Shown in pieces: positions 8,106-17,035 of a stretch of DNA of 64,000 nt. The notes beneath the pieces were generated by a model. It was not told the origin of the DNA and made no database searches. It saw only the letters and a list, made by a program, of their open reading frames with translations. Origin of the DNA: an uncultured Duncaniella sp. (GTDB lineage: Bacteria > Bacteroidota > Bacteroidia > Bacteroidales > Muribaculaceae); the NCBI GenBank assembly GCA_910577335.1, contig CAJTMJ010000005.1:58338-122337 (forward strand). The letters are read 5' to 3'. Every line of letters starts with the position of its first letter. Positions within the stretch are counted from its first letter, which is position 1. A program made the position numbers and the translations under genes.

Positions 8106-9938
8106 TTATTTCATCGACTGCATCTCCACCAGTCGGGTATAATACCCGTTAAGTGCCAGCAGGTCATCATGAGTGCCCTGCTCCACTATCTTACCCTCAT
8201 GGAGCACGCATATCTGCGATGCGTTCTTGATGGTAGACAGGCGGTGGGCTATCACCAGCGTTGTACGATTCTTCATCAGCCGCTCCAACGCCTCTTGCAC
8301 AAGCTTCTCGCTCTCGCTGTCGAGAGCCGAGGTCGCCTCGTCAAGTATAAGTATCGGCGGATTCTTAAGTATGGCGCGGGCTATCGAAAGTCGCTGACGC
8401 TGACCGCCTGACAGACGGCAGCCGCGGTCACCGATATTGGTGTCATAGCCATGCTCCGTAGCCATGATAAACTCATGCGCATTGGCAATTTTAGCCGCCT
8501 CAATCACCTGCTCCTTGGTGGCATTCTTAACACCGAATGCTATGTTATTGAATATCGTGTCGTTAAATAGTATCGCCTCCTGATTCACATTACCCATCAG
8601 TCCGCGCAATTCATGCACCTTCAGGTCACGTATATCCTTCCCGTCAACGGTTATCGAGCCTTGCTGCACGTCATAGAAGCGTGGCAGCAAGTCGGCAAGC
8701 GTCGATTTTCCACTACCGCTCTGCCCCACCAAAGCCACTGTCTCACCGGCTTTTATGTCAAGGTCGATGCCGTCAACCACAGGCACATCCGTGTCATAGC
8801 CGAAAGTCACACCGTTGTACTTCACATTACCCTTGAAATCCGACAATTCCTGCGGATGCTCCGGGTCACGTATGGGATTCGTAGCGTCAAGTATCGCATC
8901 TACACGCACCATTGAAGCCAAACCTTTTTGTATGCTGTACATAGCCTTCGAAAGGTCCTTTGCAGGGTTGATGATACTGTAAAATATCACCATATAATAT
9001 ATGAACGAAGCTGCGTTCATCGACGACGTGCCGGAAAGTATCAGAGTGCCGCCGAAACAAAGCACTATGGCTATGGTGATGGTGCCGAGAAGCTCGCTCA
9101 TAGGGTGAGCCAACGACTGGCGCCGCTGCACAGAATTTGTAATCTTGTAATACCTCTGATTACCCTCATGGAAACGGTATTTTACCTTATCCTCGGCATT
9201 GAAAGCCTTGATGATGCGCAGACCTCCGAGAGTCTCCTCGATATTGCTCATCAGCACGCCCCATTGCTGCTGACCCTGCAACGACTTGCGCTTCAAACGT
9301 TTGCCCACCTTACCCATAACCACCCCGGCTATCGGAAGCAACACAAGCACAAACAGCGTGAGCTGCCATGATATCATGATCATCATCGACAGACACACGA
9401 TTATCATCACCGGATTCTTGAACATCATGTCGAGCGACGACATGATAGAGTTCTCTATCTCAGCCACGTCGCCCGTCATCCTCGCCATCACGTCACCTTT
9501 GCGCTCGGTGGTGAAATATGAAATCGGGAGTGTCACTATCTTGTCATACACATAGTTGCGTATATCCCTGACTATACCCGAACGCATCGGTATCACGAAA
9601 TATGAGCTGAGATATGTAGCTCCGGTCTTTAATGCCGTCATTATCACAAGCATCCCCGCAAGCGCGGCGAGAGTCCCCACAGGTCCCCATTTCACGATGC
9701 ACTCTTGCGTCACCCAGTAGAAATTGTTCATCAACACATCCTTGAACGATGCGCTGCCCACCGGCATATATGTGTACACAGCCTCCTTGACCTTGAAAAG
9801 CATCTCAAGGATAGGGATGATAAGCGCAAACGAGAATAGGGTCAGGAAAGCCGCAAGGAAATTGAAGATTATATTAAGTATCAGGTATTTCTTGTATGGG
9901 GGTACAAACCTGAGTAGCAAATGCCAGAAGTCTTTCAT
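8106..9938 (-). CDS. ABC exporter, fused permease-ATPase (MsbA-like)
   Basis: This 610-residue half-transporter has six N-terminal membrane helices (residues 1-330) and a nucleotide-binding domain. The domain has Walker A GQSGSGKST (near 405), signature LSGGQRQR (near 510), Walker B ILILDEATSALD and the H-loop in VIAHRLST. It matches the lipid A/multidrug exporter group, and Bacteroidetes genomes usually carry one such gene as MsbA. Neighbouring genes serve LPS transport (lptE) and secretion (secG), which fits an envelope role. Substrate not provable here. Confidence 0.85.
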   Translation of the reverse strand: MKDFWHLLLRFVPPYKKYLILNIIFNFLAAFLTLFSFALIIPILEMLFKVKEAVYTYMPVGSASFKDVLMNNFYWVTQECIVKWGPVGTLAALAGMLVIMTALKTGATYLSSYFVIPMRSGIVRDIRNYVYDKIVTLPISYFTTERKGDVMARMTGDVAEIENSIMSSLDMMFKNPVMIIVCLSMMIMISWQLTLFVLVLLPIAGVVMGKVGKRLKRKSLQGQQQWGVLMSNIEETLGGLRIIKAFNAEDKVKYRFHEGNQRYYKITNSVQRRQSLAHPMSELLGTITIAIVLCFGGTLILSGTSSMNAASFIYYMVIFYSIINPAKDLSKAMYSIQKGLASMVRVDAILDATNPIRDPEHPQELSDFKGNVKYNGVTFGYDTDVPVVDGIDLDIKAGETVALVGQSGSGKSTLADLLPRFYDVQQGSITVDGKDIRDLKVHELRGLMGNVNQEAILFNDTIFNNIAFGVKNATKEQVIEAAKIANAHEFIMATEHGYDTNIGDRGCRLSGGQRQRLSIARAILKNPPILILDEATSALDSESEKLVQEALERLMKNRTTLVIAHRLSTIKNASQICVLHEGKIVEQGTHDDLLALNGYYTRLVEMQSMK

Positions 9939-9988
9939 TTAGTTAGAAGTCTATTTGATGTACTGTTTTAAACCGGTCGTTATATGAA

Positions 9989-10040
9989 CAAATCAAGCCT
10001 GCGCCGACATGGGTATGTATACACGTGTCAGAGCAGGCAG
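9989..10040 (-). terminator. Terminator after secG
   Basis: GCCTGC (9997-10002) pairs with GCAGGC (10033-10038), with a second inner block GACATG/CGTGTC, and a T-rich stretch follows on the minus strand. It lies about 45 nt beyond the secG stop. Confidence 0.6.
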
Positions 10041-10082
10041 GGATTATATTTTCTTCTTATCCCGACTCAAAAGTCAGGCTTC

Positions 10083-10484
10083 TTAGCGGGGAGCTTCGCC
10101 ACTGTTATCAGCGGGAGCATCTGCGGCAGGTGCTTCAGATGCGGGAGCCTGCTCGGCAGCAGCGGGTGCGGGAGCAGCGGGCGCGGGAGTGTTGAAGTCA
10201 CCGGGAACAGTCTGTTCGGTAGCGGCGGGTGCGTTTACTCGTGAAGAGTTGGCATTGATAGCTTTCGGCATACAGAATGTGGAAAGTATGGCGAGCAAGC
10301 AGATAGCACCGGCAAGAGCCCATGTGAGCTTTTCGATGAAACTGTTGGTGCGGCGAACACCCATAATCTGATTAGAACCGGCAAATGATGATGAAAGGCC
10401 TCCGCCTTTGGATTTCTGAACAAGCACCACGCAAATCAAGAGCACTGCGCAGATGAGTGTCAGGATTATCAATACAACGTACAT
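10083..10484 (-). CDS. secG: Preprotein translocase subunit SecG
   Basis: A 133-residue membrane protein with two transmembrane helices (residues 1-22 and 53-72) joined by the conserved VQKSKGGGLSSSFAGSNQ loop, diagnostic for SecG of the SecYEG channel. The roughly 55-residue tail is Ala/Pro/Glu-rich, a form common in Bacteroidetes SecG. It is the last gene of the lptE-TPR-secG operon, 25 nt after the previous stop. Confidence 0.92.
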   Translation of the reverse strand: MYVVLIILTLICAVLLICVVLVQKSKGGGLSSSFAGSNQIMGVRRTNSFIEKLTWALAGAICLLAILSTFCMPKAINANSSRVNAPAATEQTVPGDFNTPAPAAPAPAAAEQAPASEAPAADAPADNSGEAPR

Positions 10485-10509
10485 AATTTATTGAAAATGT
10501 TTATTTTGT

Positions 10510-11319
10510 TTATTTACTATACTTGCTGTTTAGCATCAATTTACGCAAAAACCGCAATTGGTCTGCAAAGTAAACACTTTTTTTTGGATTATTCAAACTC
10601 AAACTGTGAATAATTTCAAATGCTTTGTCGTAACGATGCTGTTTTATGTATATTTTTGCGAGACTTTCACGCAGCGAGGAGTCATCCTGACGCTCCGTCA
10701 CCTCTTTCGGATGGTCTTCGGGCGACATCTCGGTGGGCGGCTCGGGACGCTTGACCTCTACTTTCGGAAGCTCATCCTCCTGACTTTCCGCATCGGCAAG
10801 TTCAGGCAGGCGGTGCTGCCCCTCAGTCTTTGATTTGAGGATAAATGCGTTGATAAGGGCATCCTGCGAATTGTCCGTAGGATCCACTTCCGGCGGTAGG
10901 CTCTCCTCTTCCTCCTTGGCAAGCATGGTGGAGTAGTCGGGAGTGGGATTGAATATCAGGCGTTCCAGCAGTTTGTCCTCCTGCGGTGTGGAGTGCCCGT
11001 ATGTCTCAAGGAATGTCGCTATTGCGTCATCGGTCGTGACCTCCTTGGGCGTTTCATCGGGATAGAAGTGAAACCATGAGTCCCTGTCACGGTCGGTAAG
11101 CATGAAAAGCGCTTCTGCGTCAGGTGCGTTAAGGGCTATCCGTTCCATCATCGAGCTCCTCACGCCGGGGTCGAGGGCATTTCCACCTCGGCGGAGCAAC
11201 GCTACCGCCGGAAGAGTGAAAAACGGATATGTGTCACAGATACGACACACCATATCGGCATCCACCGGAGCCGACGGGTCGCGAAGCATATCTATGAATT
11301 TTTGCAAATCCTCTTTCAT
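10510..11319 (-). CDS. Conserved Bacteroidetes protein with C-terminal TPR-like helices
   Basis: This 269-residue protein has no signal peptide. An acidic, Glu/Pro-rich linker (residues 130-210) precedes a C-terminal helical block, RESLAKIYIKQHRYDKAFEI, which reads like a tetratricopeptide repeat. This gene is regularly found between lptE and secG in the phylum (recalled, not searched). Function unknown; the TPR-like end suggests a protein-binding role. Confidence 0.75.
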   Translation of the reverse strand: MKEDLQKFIDMLRDPSAPVDADMVCRICDTYPFFTLPAVALLRRGGNALDPGVRSSMMERIALNAPDAEALFMLTDRDRDSWFHFYPDETPKEVTTDDAIATFLETYGHSTPQEDKLLERLIFNPTPDYSTMLAKEEEESLPPEVDPTDNSQDALINAFILKSKTEGQHRLPELADAESQEDELPKVEVKRPEPPTEMSPEDHPKEVTERQDDSSLRESLAKIYIKQHRYDKAFEIIHSLSLNNPKKSVYFADQLRFLRKLMLNSKYSK

Positions 11320-11350
11320 GGCACATTCTTTATTCCGTCCGCCCCCTCGG

Positions 11351-11878
11351 TTACCAGTCGCCGAGCGTGGCGTTGAATATCAAGTTCACAAGCTCCTCTG
11401 AGATCTCCTGACACAGCTGGTCCTGCACATCTGTGAGCATCTCACTGCTGTCGAAGTCTCGGTAGGCGCTGAATGTCTGGTCTATATCCTTATCCTCTTT
11501 TTTGTTGTCGGTATATCTCACACGCACCTGTATGGTCAGACGGGTTTTGGATGCGTATGCGTTCTCAGTCACCGCCTGAGGCGAAAGGCTGTAGCCGGTG
11601 ATTTCACCCTCCATCTGTATGTCGGCAGCGCCGTCAACGGTGCTCAGTCGGGTGTTACGTGATATATAGTCAAGCAGCTCATTTTCAAATGTCTGCTGCA
11701 AGGGAGGATACACCAATGAGGCACGTATCGGGAATTGCGACACGTAGATGGTCTTGTACACCGAATAGTCTATCGCTGTACCGTTAAGCGTGAAGGTCGG
11801 CACACATCCGCCAAGCGGAATCGCCACCAGCGCCATAAGCGCAAAGCGCAGGATAAAATATAGATTAAATGATTTCAT
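11351..11878 (-). CDS. lptE: LPS-assembly lipoprotein LptE-like
   Basis: The frame is open upstream to 11944, but the sensible start is the ATG at 11878, which gives a short signal peptide with lipobox LGGC (Cys25) and a mature protein of about 150 residues. The mature part has the PTFTLNGTAIDY / FENELLDYI / EGEITGYS pattern of the LptE family. LptE is the outer-membrane lipoprotein plug of LptD in LPS insertion. A TAACTTTG promoter box ends only 5 nt before this ATG, so the mRNA may be leaderless. First gene of the lptE-TPR-secG operon. Confidence 0.85.
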   Translation of the reverse strand: MKSFNLYFILRFALMALVAIPLGGCVPTFTLNGTAIDYSVYKTIYVSQFPIRASLVYPPLQQTFENELLDYISRNTRLSTVDGAADIQMEGEITGYSLSPQAVTENAYASKTRLTIQVRVRYTDNKKEDKDIDQTFSAYRDFDSSEMLTDVQDQLCQEISEELVNLIFNATLGDW

Positions 11879-11883
11879 CACTA

Positions 11884-11930
11884 CAAAGTTACAACTTTCT
11901 TGATTAACTGCCAAAAATTGTATAACTTTG
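11884..11930. promoter_or_regulatory. Overlapping divergent promoters of lptE and the DUF4199 gene
   Basis: Minus strand: TAACTTTG at 11891-11884 with TTTTTG exactly 20 nt upstream (11917-11912). Plus strand: TAACTTTG at 11923-11930 with TTG at 11900-11902, also 20 nt apart. The two promoters interpenetrate, so polymerase binding at one should exclude the other. Confidence 0.7.
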
Positions 11931-11950
11931 CATCTCATTATCACAAATAT

Positions 11951-12493
11951 ATGATACCCTCACCATATCGACGCGGTGCCGACGACGGTTTTATATTCGG
12001 AATATACCTCTCGGCTATGTTTCTCGCATCACTTCTCACCACCCGCATACCGGAATTATCGTTCGTCACAATCGTAATGGCGGCGTGTGTCCCTGTGGTG
12101 ATTTTCTTATTCATGCGACGGTTCAACGCCGCCCTTAAGGAATTTGCCACTTTCCCCATGCTGTGGATGCAGGGTGTGGTGATTTTCGTCTGCGGCATCC
12201 TTATCTCAGGCGCTTTTCTGGTGATATATCTCAAATGGATAGAACCCGACTATGTGATTAGCCAGCTACGCACACTCGCCGAGACAGGGGCGCAATCGGG
12301 CAACCCGACACTGGAGGAATTTGCCGATTTAGCCGACAAGATGATAGAAGCCAACTTCATCCCCTCGCCCATAGCCATAGTCACCGAGCTGATCATGGCG
12401 GCGATAGTCAGCGGCTCGATTCTATCCATGATCCTGAGCGCATATTTCACCATCCGACGCCGCGCCGCGCTTAAAAGATTTCTCGATAAATAA
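11951..12493 (+). CDS. DUF4199 family membrane protein
   Basis: 180 residues from the ATG at 11951, chosen because the plus-strand promoter (TAACTTTG ending at 11930) would start transcription downstream of the earlier in-frame ATG at 11900. Four predicted membrane segments lie near residues 15-30, 40-55, 70-95 and 135-160. The long extracytoplasmic loop is typical of DUF4199. This family commonly sits directly before a GT2 glycosyltransferase in Bacteroidetes, as here (35 nt gap). Its role is unknown; it may help the glycosyltransferase at the membrane. Confidence 0.8.
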   Translation: MIPSPYRRGADDGFIFGIYLSAMFLASLLTTRIPELSFVTIVMAACVPVVIFLFMRRFNAALKEFATFPMLWMQGVVIFVCGILISGAFLVIYLKWIEPDYVISQLRTLAETGAQSGNPTLEEFADLADKMIEANFIPSPIAIVTELIMAAIVSGSILSMILSAYFTIRRRAALKRFLDK

Positions 12494-12528
12494 AAACGAT
12501 TCATCAATATATTACACGACCTGACAAA

Positions 12529-13491
12529 ATGGACATTTCAGTCGTAATCCCATTATACAATGAAGCTGAGTCGCTTCCCGAACTCGCCGCATGGATTGAC
12601 CGTGTGATGAAGGAGCATGACTTCTCTTACGAAGCCATATTCGTTGACGACGGTTCCACCGATAATTCATGGGAAGTGATTCACAAGCTCCATAAGCAGT
12701 ATCCGGCGATGCGAGGCATCTCATTCCGCCGCAACTACGGCAAGTCACCGGCGCTCAACACCGGCTTCAAAGCCGCTACCGGCGATGTGGTCATCACCAT
12801 GGACGCTGACCTGCAGGACTCCCCAGACGAGATACCCGAACTATACAGAATGATAATGCGCGACGGCTACGACCTCGTGTCAGGCTGGAAGCGCAAACGC
12901 TATGACCCGCTGTCGAAGACAATCCCGACCAAGCTTTTCAACGCCACCGCACGCAAGGTCAGCGGCATCAAGAATCTGCATGACTTCAACTGCGGACTGA
13001 AGGCTTACCGCCTTGACGTGGTTAAGCATATCGAAGTATACGGCGACATGCACCGCTACATACCCTACCTCGCCAAAAATGCCGGATTTACCCGCATCGG
13101 CGAGAAGGAGGTGCATCATCAGGCTCGCAAATATGGCACTACGAAATTCGGTCTCGACCGTTTCGTCAACGGCTATCTTGACCTTGCCACACTCTGGTTC
13201 ACAGGAAAATTCGGGGCAAAACCGATGCACTTTTTCGGTCTGTTAGGCTCGTTGATGTTCATCATCGGCTTCATCGCTGTGATGGTGGTAGGTTTCGGCA
13301 AACTGTACCACATGTATAACGGAGACCCATATATCCTCGTGACCGACTCCCCTTACTTCTTCCTCGCCCTCACCACAATGGTGCTCGGCACTATGCTCTT
13401 CCTCACCGGTTTCATCGGTGAGCTGATAGTGCGCAATTCACCCTCACGAAATCATTACGAAATCAAAGAGACTATCTCTGATAACGAATAA
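12529..13491 (+). CDS. GT2 glycosyltransferase (DPM1/GtrB-like), membrane-anchored
   Basis: This 320-residue protein has a GT-A domain: VVIPLYNEAESLPELA at the start, DDGSTD near residue 41, and the metal-binding MDADLQDSPDEIPEL near residue 88. Two C-terminal membrane helices follow (about 235-260 and 275-300). This is the dolichol/undecaprenyl-phosphate sugar transferase subgroup, which charges a lipid carrier with a hexose at the inner membrane face. It is probably in an operon with the DUF4199 gene. Sugar donor unknown. Confidence 0.9.
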   Translation: MDISVVIPLYNEAESLPELAAWIDRVMKEHDFSYEAIFVDDGSTDNSWEVIHKLHKQYPAMRGISFRRNYGKSPALNTGFKAATGDVVITMDADLQDSPDEIPELYRMIMRDGYDLVSGWKRKRYDPLSKTIPTKLFNATARKVSGIKNLHDFNCGLKAYRLDVVKHIEVYGDMHRYIPYLAKNAGFTRIGEKEVHHQARKYGTTKFGLDRFVNGYLDLATLWFTGKFGAKPMHFFGLLGSLMFIIGFIAVMVVGFGKLYHMYNGDPYILVTDSPYFFLALTTMVLGTMLFLTGFIGELIVRNSPSRNHYEIKETISDNE

Positions 13492-13513
13492 ACTATTTAG
13501 ACAGCTGTTTAAA

Positions 13514-14050
13514 ATGCAATCAAACGCTTATCCTCAACTATACGAACTCTCCCGCGATCGTTTTTCATGCCGTGCTTACTCATCCCGTCCCGTTGACCGT
13601 GACACACTTCTCGCAGTGATGGATGTGGCGCGTCTCGCACCCTCCGCCTGCAACAAGCAGCCTTGGATGTTCCTCATCGCCGACAGCGACGAGCTGCGCA
13701 ACGCCATATTCGAAAGCTACGACCGTGAGTGGATAAGAACCGCCCCGGAATTCATCATCGCCTGCGGTCTCCACACTCAGGCATGGCACAGAAGTTTCGA
13801 CGGAAAGGATCATACCGATGTTGACCTCTCTATCGCCATCGAGCATATATGCCTTGCAGCCACAGCGATGGAGCTTGCCACATGCTGGGTGTGCAACTTT
13901 GACCCCAAGGTGATTTCCAAGGCATTCAATCTCCCGGCTGATGTCGAGCCTATAGCCATCATACCTATCGGTTATCCTGCCGAGGGGCTGGAAATACCTG
14001 CGAAGAAGCGTAAATCGCTTGACGAAATTGTGAAATGGGGTAAATTTTAA
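13514..14050 (+). CDS. Nitroreductase family FMN-dependent oxidoreductase
   Basis: 178 residues. The N-terminal RFSCRAYSSRPVDRDTL and ARLAPSACNKQPWMFLI motifs are the FMN-binding signature of nitroreductases, and the C-terminal IIPIGYPAE motif also fits. Members reduce nitro groups, quinones or flavins with NAD(P)H in the cytoplasm. It follows the GT2 gene by 22 nt and could be its operon partner by position only. The substrate cannot be assigned. Confidence 0.9.
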   Translation: MQSNAYPQLYELSRDRFSCRAYSSRPVDRDTLLAVMDVARLAPSACNKQPWMFLIADSDELRNAIFESYDREWIRTAPEFIIACGLHTQAWHRSFDGKDHTDVDLSIAIEHICLAATAMELATCWVCNFDPKVISKAFNLPADVEPIAIIPIGYPAEGLEIPAKKRKSLDEIVKWGKF

Positions 14051-14143
14051 CGCCCCGGCAAACCCATCAGCTCTAATATCTGTTAAAAAAGTATAAGCGG
14101 TTTAACAGCCGCTATATATAAGGCTATAAAATATACACTGATT

Positions 14144-14713
14144 TTGAATTTGAAGAGATATTTATTTTATATCATCTGTGTGGTGACGGCGTTGCATCTG
14201 ATGGTAAGCTGCAGCGCTACCGGTTGCACCGACAATCAGAACTCCCTGCCGCTCGCAGGATTCTACTCCATGTCTACCGGAGAAAAAATCACACCTGACT
14301 CCATTGCCGTGGAGGGTGTCGGGGCTCCAAACGATTCCCTGCTTCTTTCGCCCGGCGCCCGTGTGTCGCAGCTCTACCTTCCGTTCAGGAGCACCAAACC
14401 TACGACATCGTTCTGCTTCCAGTACAGGCAAAAGAGTCTCAACTTCCCGGAAATTTACGATACCATCACATTCGACTATGATGCGATACCCTACTTCGCT
14501 TCGGAAGAGTGCGGTGCGATGTATCATTATAAGGTGACTCGGTTTGACTATACCCGCCACATCATTGACTCTGTGGCTATGACCGACTCGCTGATCACCA
14601 ACATCGACCGGGAGACCATTCAGATATTCTTCAGAACTGCCACTAACGACCCGGACGAGGGACAAAATCCCGATGAAGGTACCGGAAGAAATTTATCGGA
14701 CATCACGGATTAA
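14144..14713 (+). CDS. DUF6452 family lipoprotein
   Basis: 189 residues. The start codon appears to be TTG at 14144. This gives a signal peptide with lipobox MVSC (Cys23) and a mature beta-rich domain containing DTITFDYDAIPYF and SEECGAMYHYKV, the conserved block of DUF6452. It precedes a DUF6048 gene by 11 nt; the two are a conserved pair in Bacteroidetes (recalled). Acts at the envelope; function unknown. The acidic tail (DPDEGQNPDEG) is low complexity. Confidence 0.7.
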   Translation: MNLKRYLFYIICVVTALHLMVSCSATGCTDNQNSLPLAGFYSMSTGEKITPDSIAVEGVGAPNDSLLLSPGARVSQLYLPFRSTKPTTSFCFQYRQKSLNFPEIYDTITFDYDAIPYFASEECGAMYHYKVTRFDYTRHIIDSVAMTDSLITNIDRETIQIFFRTATNDPDEGQNPDEGTGRNLSDITD

Positions 14714-14724
14714 CAGCTCGGCAA

Positions 14725-15609
14725 ATGAAACAGTTTATTCATCACGGAGCACTTAGGTTGCTCCCCATAATAGCCCTGATGCTTGCGGTTGCGCTCGACC
14801 TCTCAGCGCAACGCCGTGTGACTCCTGTGGTACCACTCGATCCGGGCACTACTCCGAAAAAAGAGAAAAAGGAGGAATTTGACCGTTCACGCCTTGTCGA
14901 AAAAAGCGATGCCAACGGCAACATCATCCTCGTGGATACCGTCAGCGGTAGCGAGTATGTGGATTCCACTCTGCTGAAGGCTCCCCCGAAGATGGAATAT
15001 CCCCTGCTCCATGAGGCTATAGTGGGATTCAATTTCTGGGATGTCGCCATGCGTGCCTTCGGGCAGAAATACGGACTCGGCGATTTTTGGGGCGAAGTGA
15101 GCCTGCACAACCGCTATTTCCCATATTTCGCCCTCGGTCTCGGCAACTGCAATGACACTCCGGCAGGTAAAAATTACACTTTCAAGACCCCGATAGCTCC
15201 ATATTTCAAAATAGGAGCGTCATATAATTTCCTCTACAACTCCAACCCTGACTACAAACTGCAGATGGGGTTGCGCTACGGCTTCACCACTTATAAATGG
15301 AGTTTGGAGGATGTGACTGTAGATGAAGGCTACTGGGGCGACCCGTCACACTTCTCGCTCACTGACCAGAAACATACCGCAGGATACCTCGAAGTGACCT
15401 TCGGGCTGAAAGTCAAGATTGTGAAACAATTCTCGCTTGGATGGCATATCGTCTACCACTCCATACTCCACGAGACGACCAATCCGAACGGACAGCCGAT
15501 GTATCTCCCCGGCTACGGCAAGCGATCCTCTTCCATCACCGGAAATTTCTCGTTGATCTACACTATCCCGATTCATAAAAAAACACCACCTCCACCCGAC
15601 ACCCTTTAA
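14725..15609 (+). CDS. DUF6048 family outer-membrane beta-barrel-like protein
   Basis: 294 residues. A signal peptide ends near residue 28 (LDLSAQ). A charged linker with PKKEKKEEF follows, then a series of alternating hydrophobic/aromatic strands ending in FSLIYTIPI and a Pro-rich tip, suggesting an outer-membrane or periplasmic beta-barrel. Partner of the preceding DUF6452 lipoprotein, only 11 nt away, so probably co-translated. Function unknown. Confidence 0.7.
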   Translation: MKQFIHHGALRLLPIIALMLAVALDLSAQRRVTPVVPLDPGTTPKKEKKEEFDRSRLVEKSDANGNIILVDTVSGSEYVDSTLLKAPPKMEYPLLHEAIVGFNFWDVAMRAFGQKYGLGDFWGEVSLHNRYFPYFALGLGNCNDTPAGKNYTFKTPIAPYFKIGASYNFLYNSNPDYKLQMGLRYGFTTYKWSLEDVTVDEGYWGDPSHFSLTDQKHTAGYLEVTFGLKVKIVKQFSLGWHIVYHSILHETTNPNGQPMYLPGYGKRSSSITGNFSLIYTIPIHKKTPPPPDTL

Positions 15610-15641
15610 TTAAAGGATGTTCTTAAAACCATCTTGATAAT

Positions 15642-16604
15642 ATGATAGAACGCATCGTAATCATCGATTCCGTGGATCCGGTAAGCTTCTATGGAGTCAA
15701 CAATTCTAATATGCATCTCATCCGCAATCTTTTCCCGAAATTGCGCATGGCTGCCCGAGGTTCGGTGATAAAGGTCATAGGTGACGATGCCGAGACTGCG
15801 GAATTTGAAAAGAAGATAAAGGAACTCGAAGAGTATTGCATCAAGTACAACAAGCTCACCGAGGATGTCATACTCGACATAGTGAAAGGGAAGTCGCCCA
15901 CGGAGCCGAAACGTGACGACGTGATAATCTATGGCGTGAACGGGAAGCCTATCGGACCTCGCAACACTAATCAGTCGCTGCTTGTCAAGGCGTTCAACGA
16001 GAATGACCTCACATTCGCCCTCGGTCCCGCAGGTACCGGTAAGACCTACGTGGCAATCGCCATGGCAGTGAAGGCTCTTAAGAACCGTGAGGTTCGTAAG
16101 ATCATACTTTCACGCCCGGCTGTGGAGGCCGGCGAAAAGCTCGGCTTCCTCCCCGGCGATATGAAGGACAAGATCGACCCGTATCTTCAGCCGCTCTATG
16201 ACGCATTGGAGGATATGATTCCACCCGTCAAGCTCAAAGAATACATGGAGACTAATGTGATACAGATAGCTCCGCTCGCATTCATGCGAGGACGCACCCT
16301 CAACGATGCGGTCATTGTGCTTGACGAGGCGCAGAACACTACCGTGCATCAGATCAAGATGTTCCTTACCCGACTTGGCATGAACGCCAAGATGATAATC
16401 ACCGGCGATGCCACGCAGATCGACCTCCCACGCTCTGTAACATCAGGACTCATACAGGCATTGCGTGTGCTCAAGGATGTGCCGGGTATCGGGAAAGTGG
16501 AATTTGGCAAAAAAGATATTGTCCGCCACGCCCTCGTCCAGCGCATAGTCGAAGCCTACGAAAAATTCGACACCGCCGAAAAAGAAAAACAACCAGAAGA
16601 ATAG
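15642..16604 (+). CDS. phoH: PhoH family ATPase
   Basis: 320 residues, close to E. coli YbeZ/PhoH2. Walker A is GPAGTGKTYVA (near residue 128) and Walker B is VIVLDEAQNTT (near 224), with the preceding MRGRTLNDA motif. An N-terminal KH-like region lies at residues 20-70. PhoH proteins are RNA-linked ATPases that often work with YbeY in ribosome and RNA quality control (family knowledge). It converges on the TAC module with only 17 nt between the stop codons. Confidence 0.92.
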   Translation: MIERIVIIDSVDPVSFYGVNNSNMHLIRNLFPKLRMAARGSVIKVIGDDAETAEFEKKIKELEEYCIKYNKLTEDVILDIVKGKSPTEPKRDDVIIYGVNGKPIGPRNTNQSLLVKAFNENDLTFALGPAGTGKTYVAIAMAVKALKNREVRKIILSRPAVEAGEKLGFLPGDMKDKIDPYLQPLYDALEDMIPPVKLKEYMETNVIQIAPLAFMRGRTLNDAVIVLDEAQNTTVHQIKMFLTRLGMNAKMIITGDATQIDLPRSVTSGLIQALRVLKDVPGIGKVEFGKKDIVRHALVQRIVEAYEKFDTAEKEKQPEE

Positions 16605-16621
16605 CGGCTCTGTCGCAGTTC

Positions 16622-17035
16622 CTACTCAATTGGAAGAATCATATCCTCCGTGACGAGTTCCGTCACGTTGACAGGAGGTAGGATAATCCCATTGAATTGG
16701 GAACCTTCCGTCTTACAATGCAGGATTCCTCTTGCAGTGCCGACTGTCTGCACGGCAAAATGCTCCAACATGACTTTGGGGATCACAAGTTTTGAACCGT
16801 CGATGGCGGCGAGCCAGTCCTCTTCATGGATTTCAAACTCACAAGTTAATTCCAGCATTAATATCCTTTCGGACTCTTCGCCAAAGACAAATGACATACT
16901 TGTCGCTATCCGTCGAACATCCATCGAATACTTCAACGATAGCGTCACATTCACCTCTAAGGAGCCATTAGGTACTATATCGGTCAATATTGCGAACTGG
17001 TCAATATTGATACGTGCCATTCTAAACCTCATCAT
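16622..17035 (-). CDS. SecB-like chaperone of a TAC (toxin-antitoxin-chaperone) module
   Basis: 137 residues, no signal peptide, beta-rich N-terminal two-thirds. The C-terminal stretch reads LPPVNVTELV after a helix with TARGILHC. This parallels the SecB ending, where a helix containing ...R..I..L is followed by L-PINF. Length is close to SecB (about 150). The gene starts with TAATG overlap on the antitoxin stop, so it is co-translated with it. A third, SecB-like gene after a HigBA-type pair is the hallmark of TAC systems, in which the chaperone folds and protects the antitoxin (known from M. tuberculosis Rv1955-1957). SecB identity is by pattern and context; a profile search would settle it. 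Confidence 0.6.
   Translation of the reverse strand: MMRFRMARINIDQFAILTDIVPNGSLEVNVTLSLKYSMDVRRIATSMSFVFGEESERILMLELTCEFEIHEEDWLAAIDGSKLVIPKVMLEHFAVQTVGTARGILHCKTEGSQFNGIILPPVNVTELVTEDMILPIE

Noticed and set aside
11351..11944. lptE start at the upstream ATG at 11944
   Set aside because: It would place 22 residues before a clean lipoprotein signal peptide and lies upstream of the lptE promoter.
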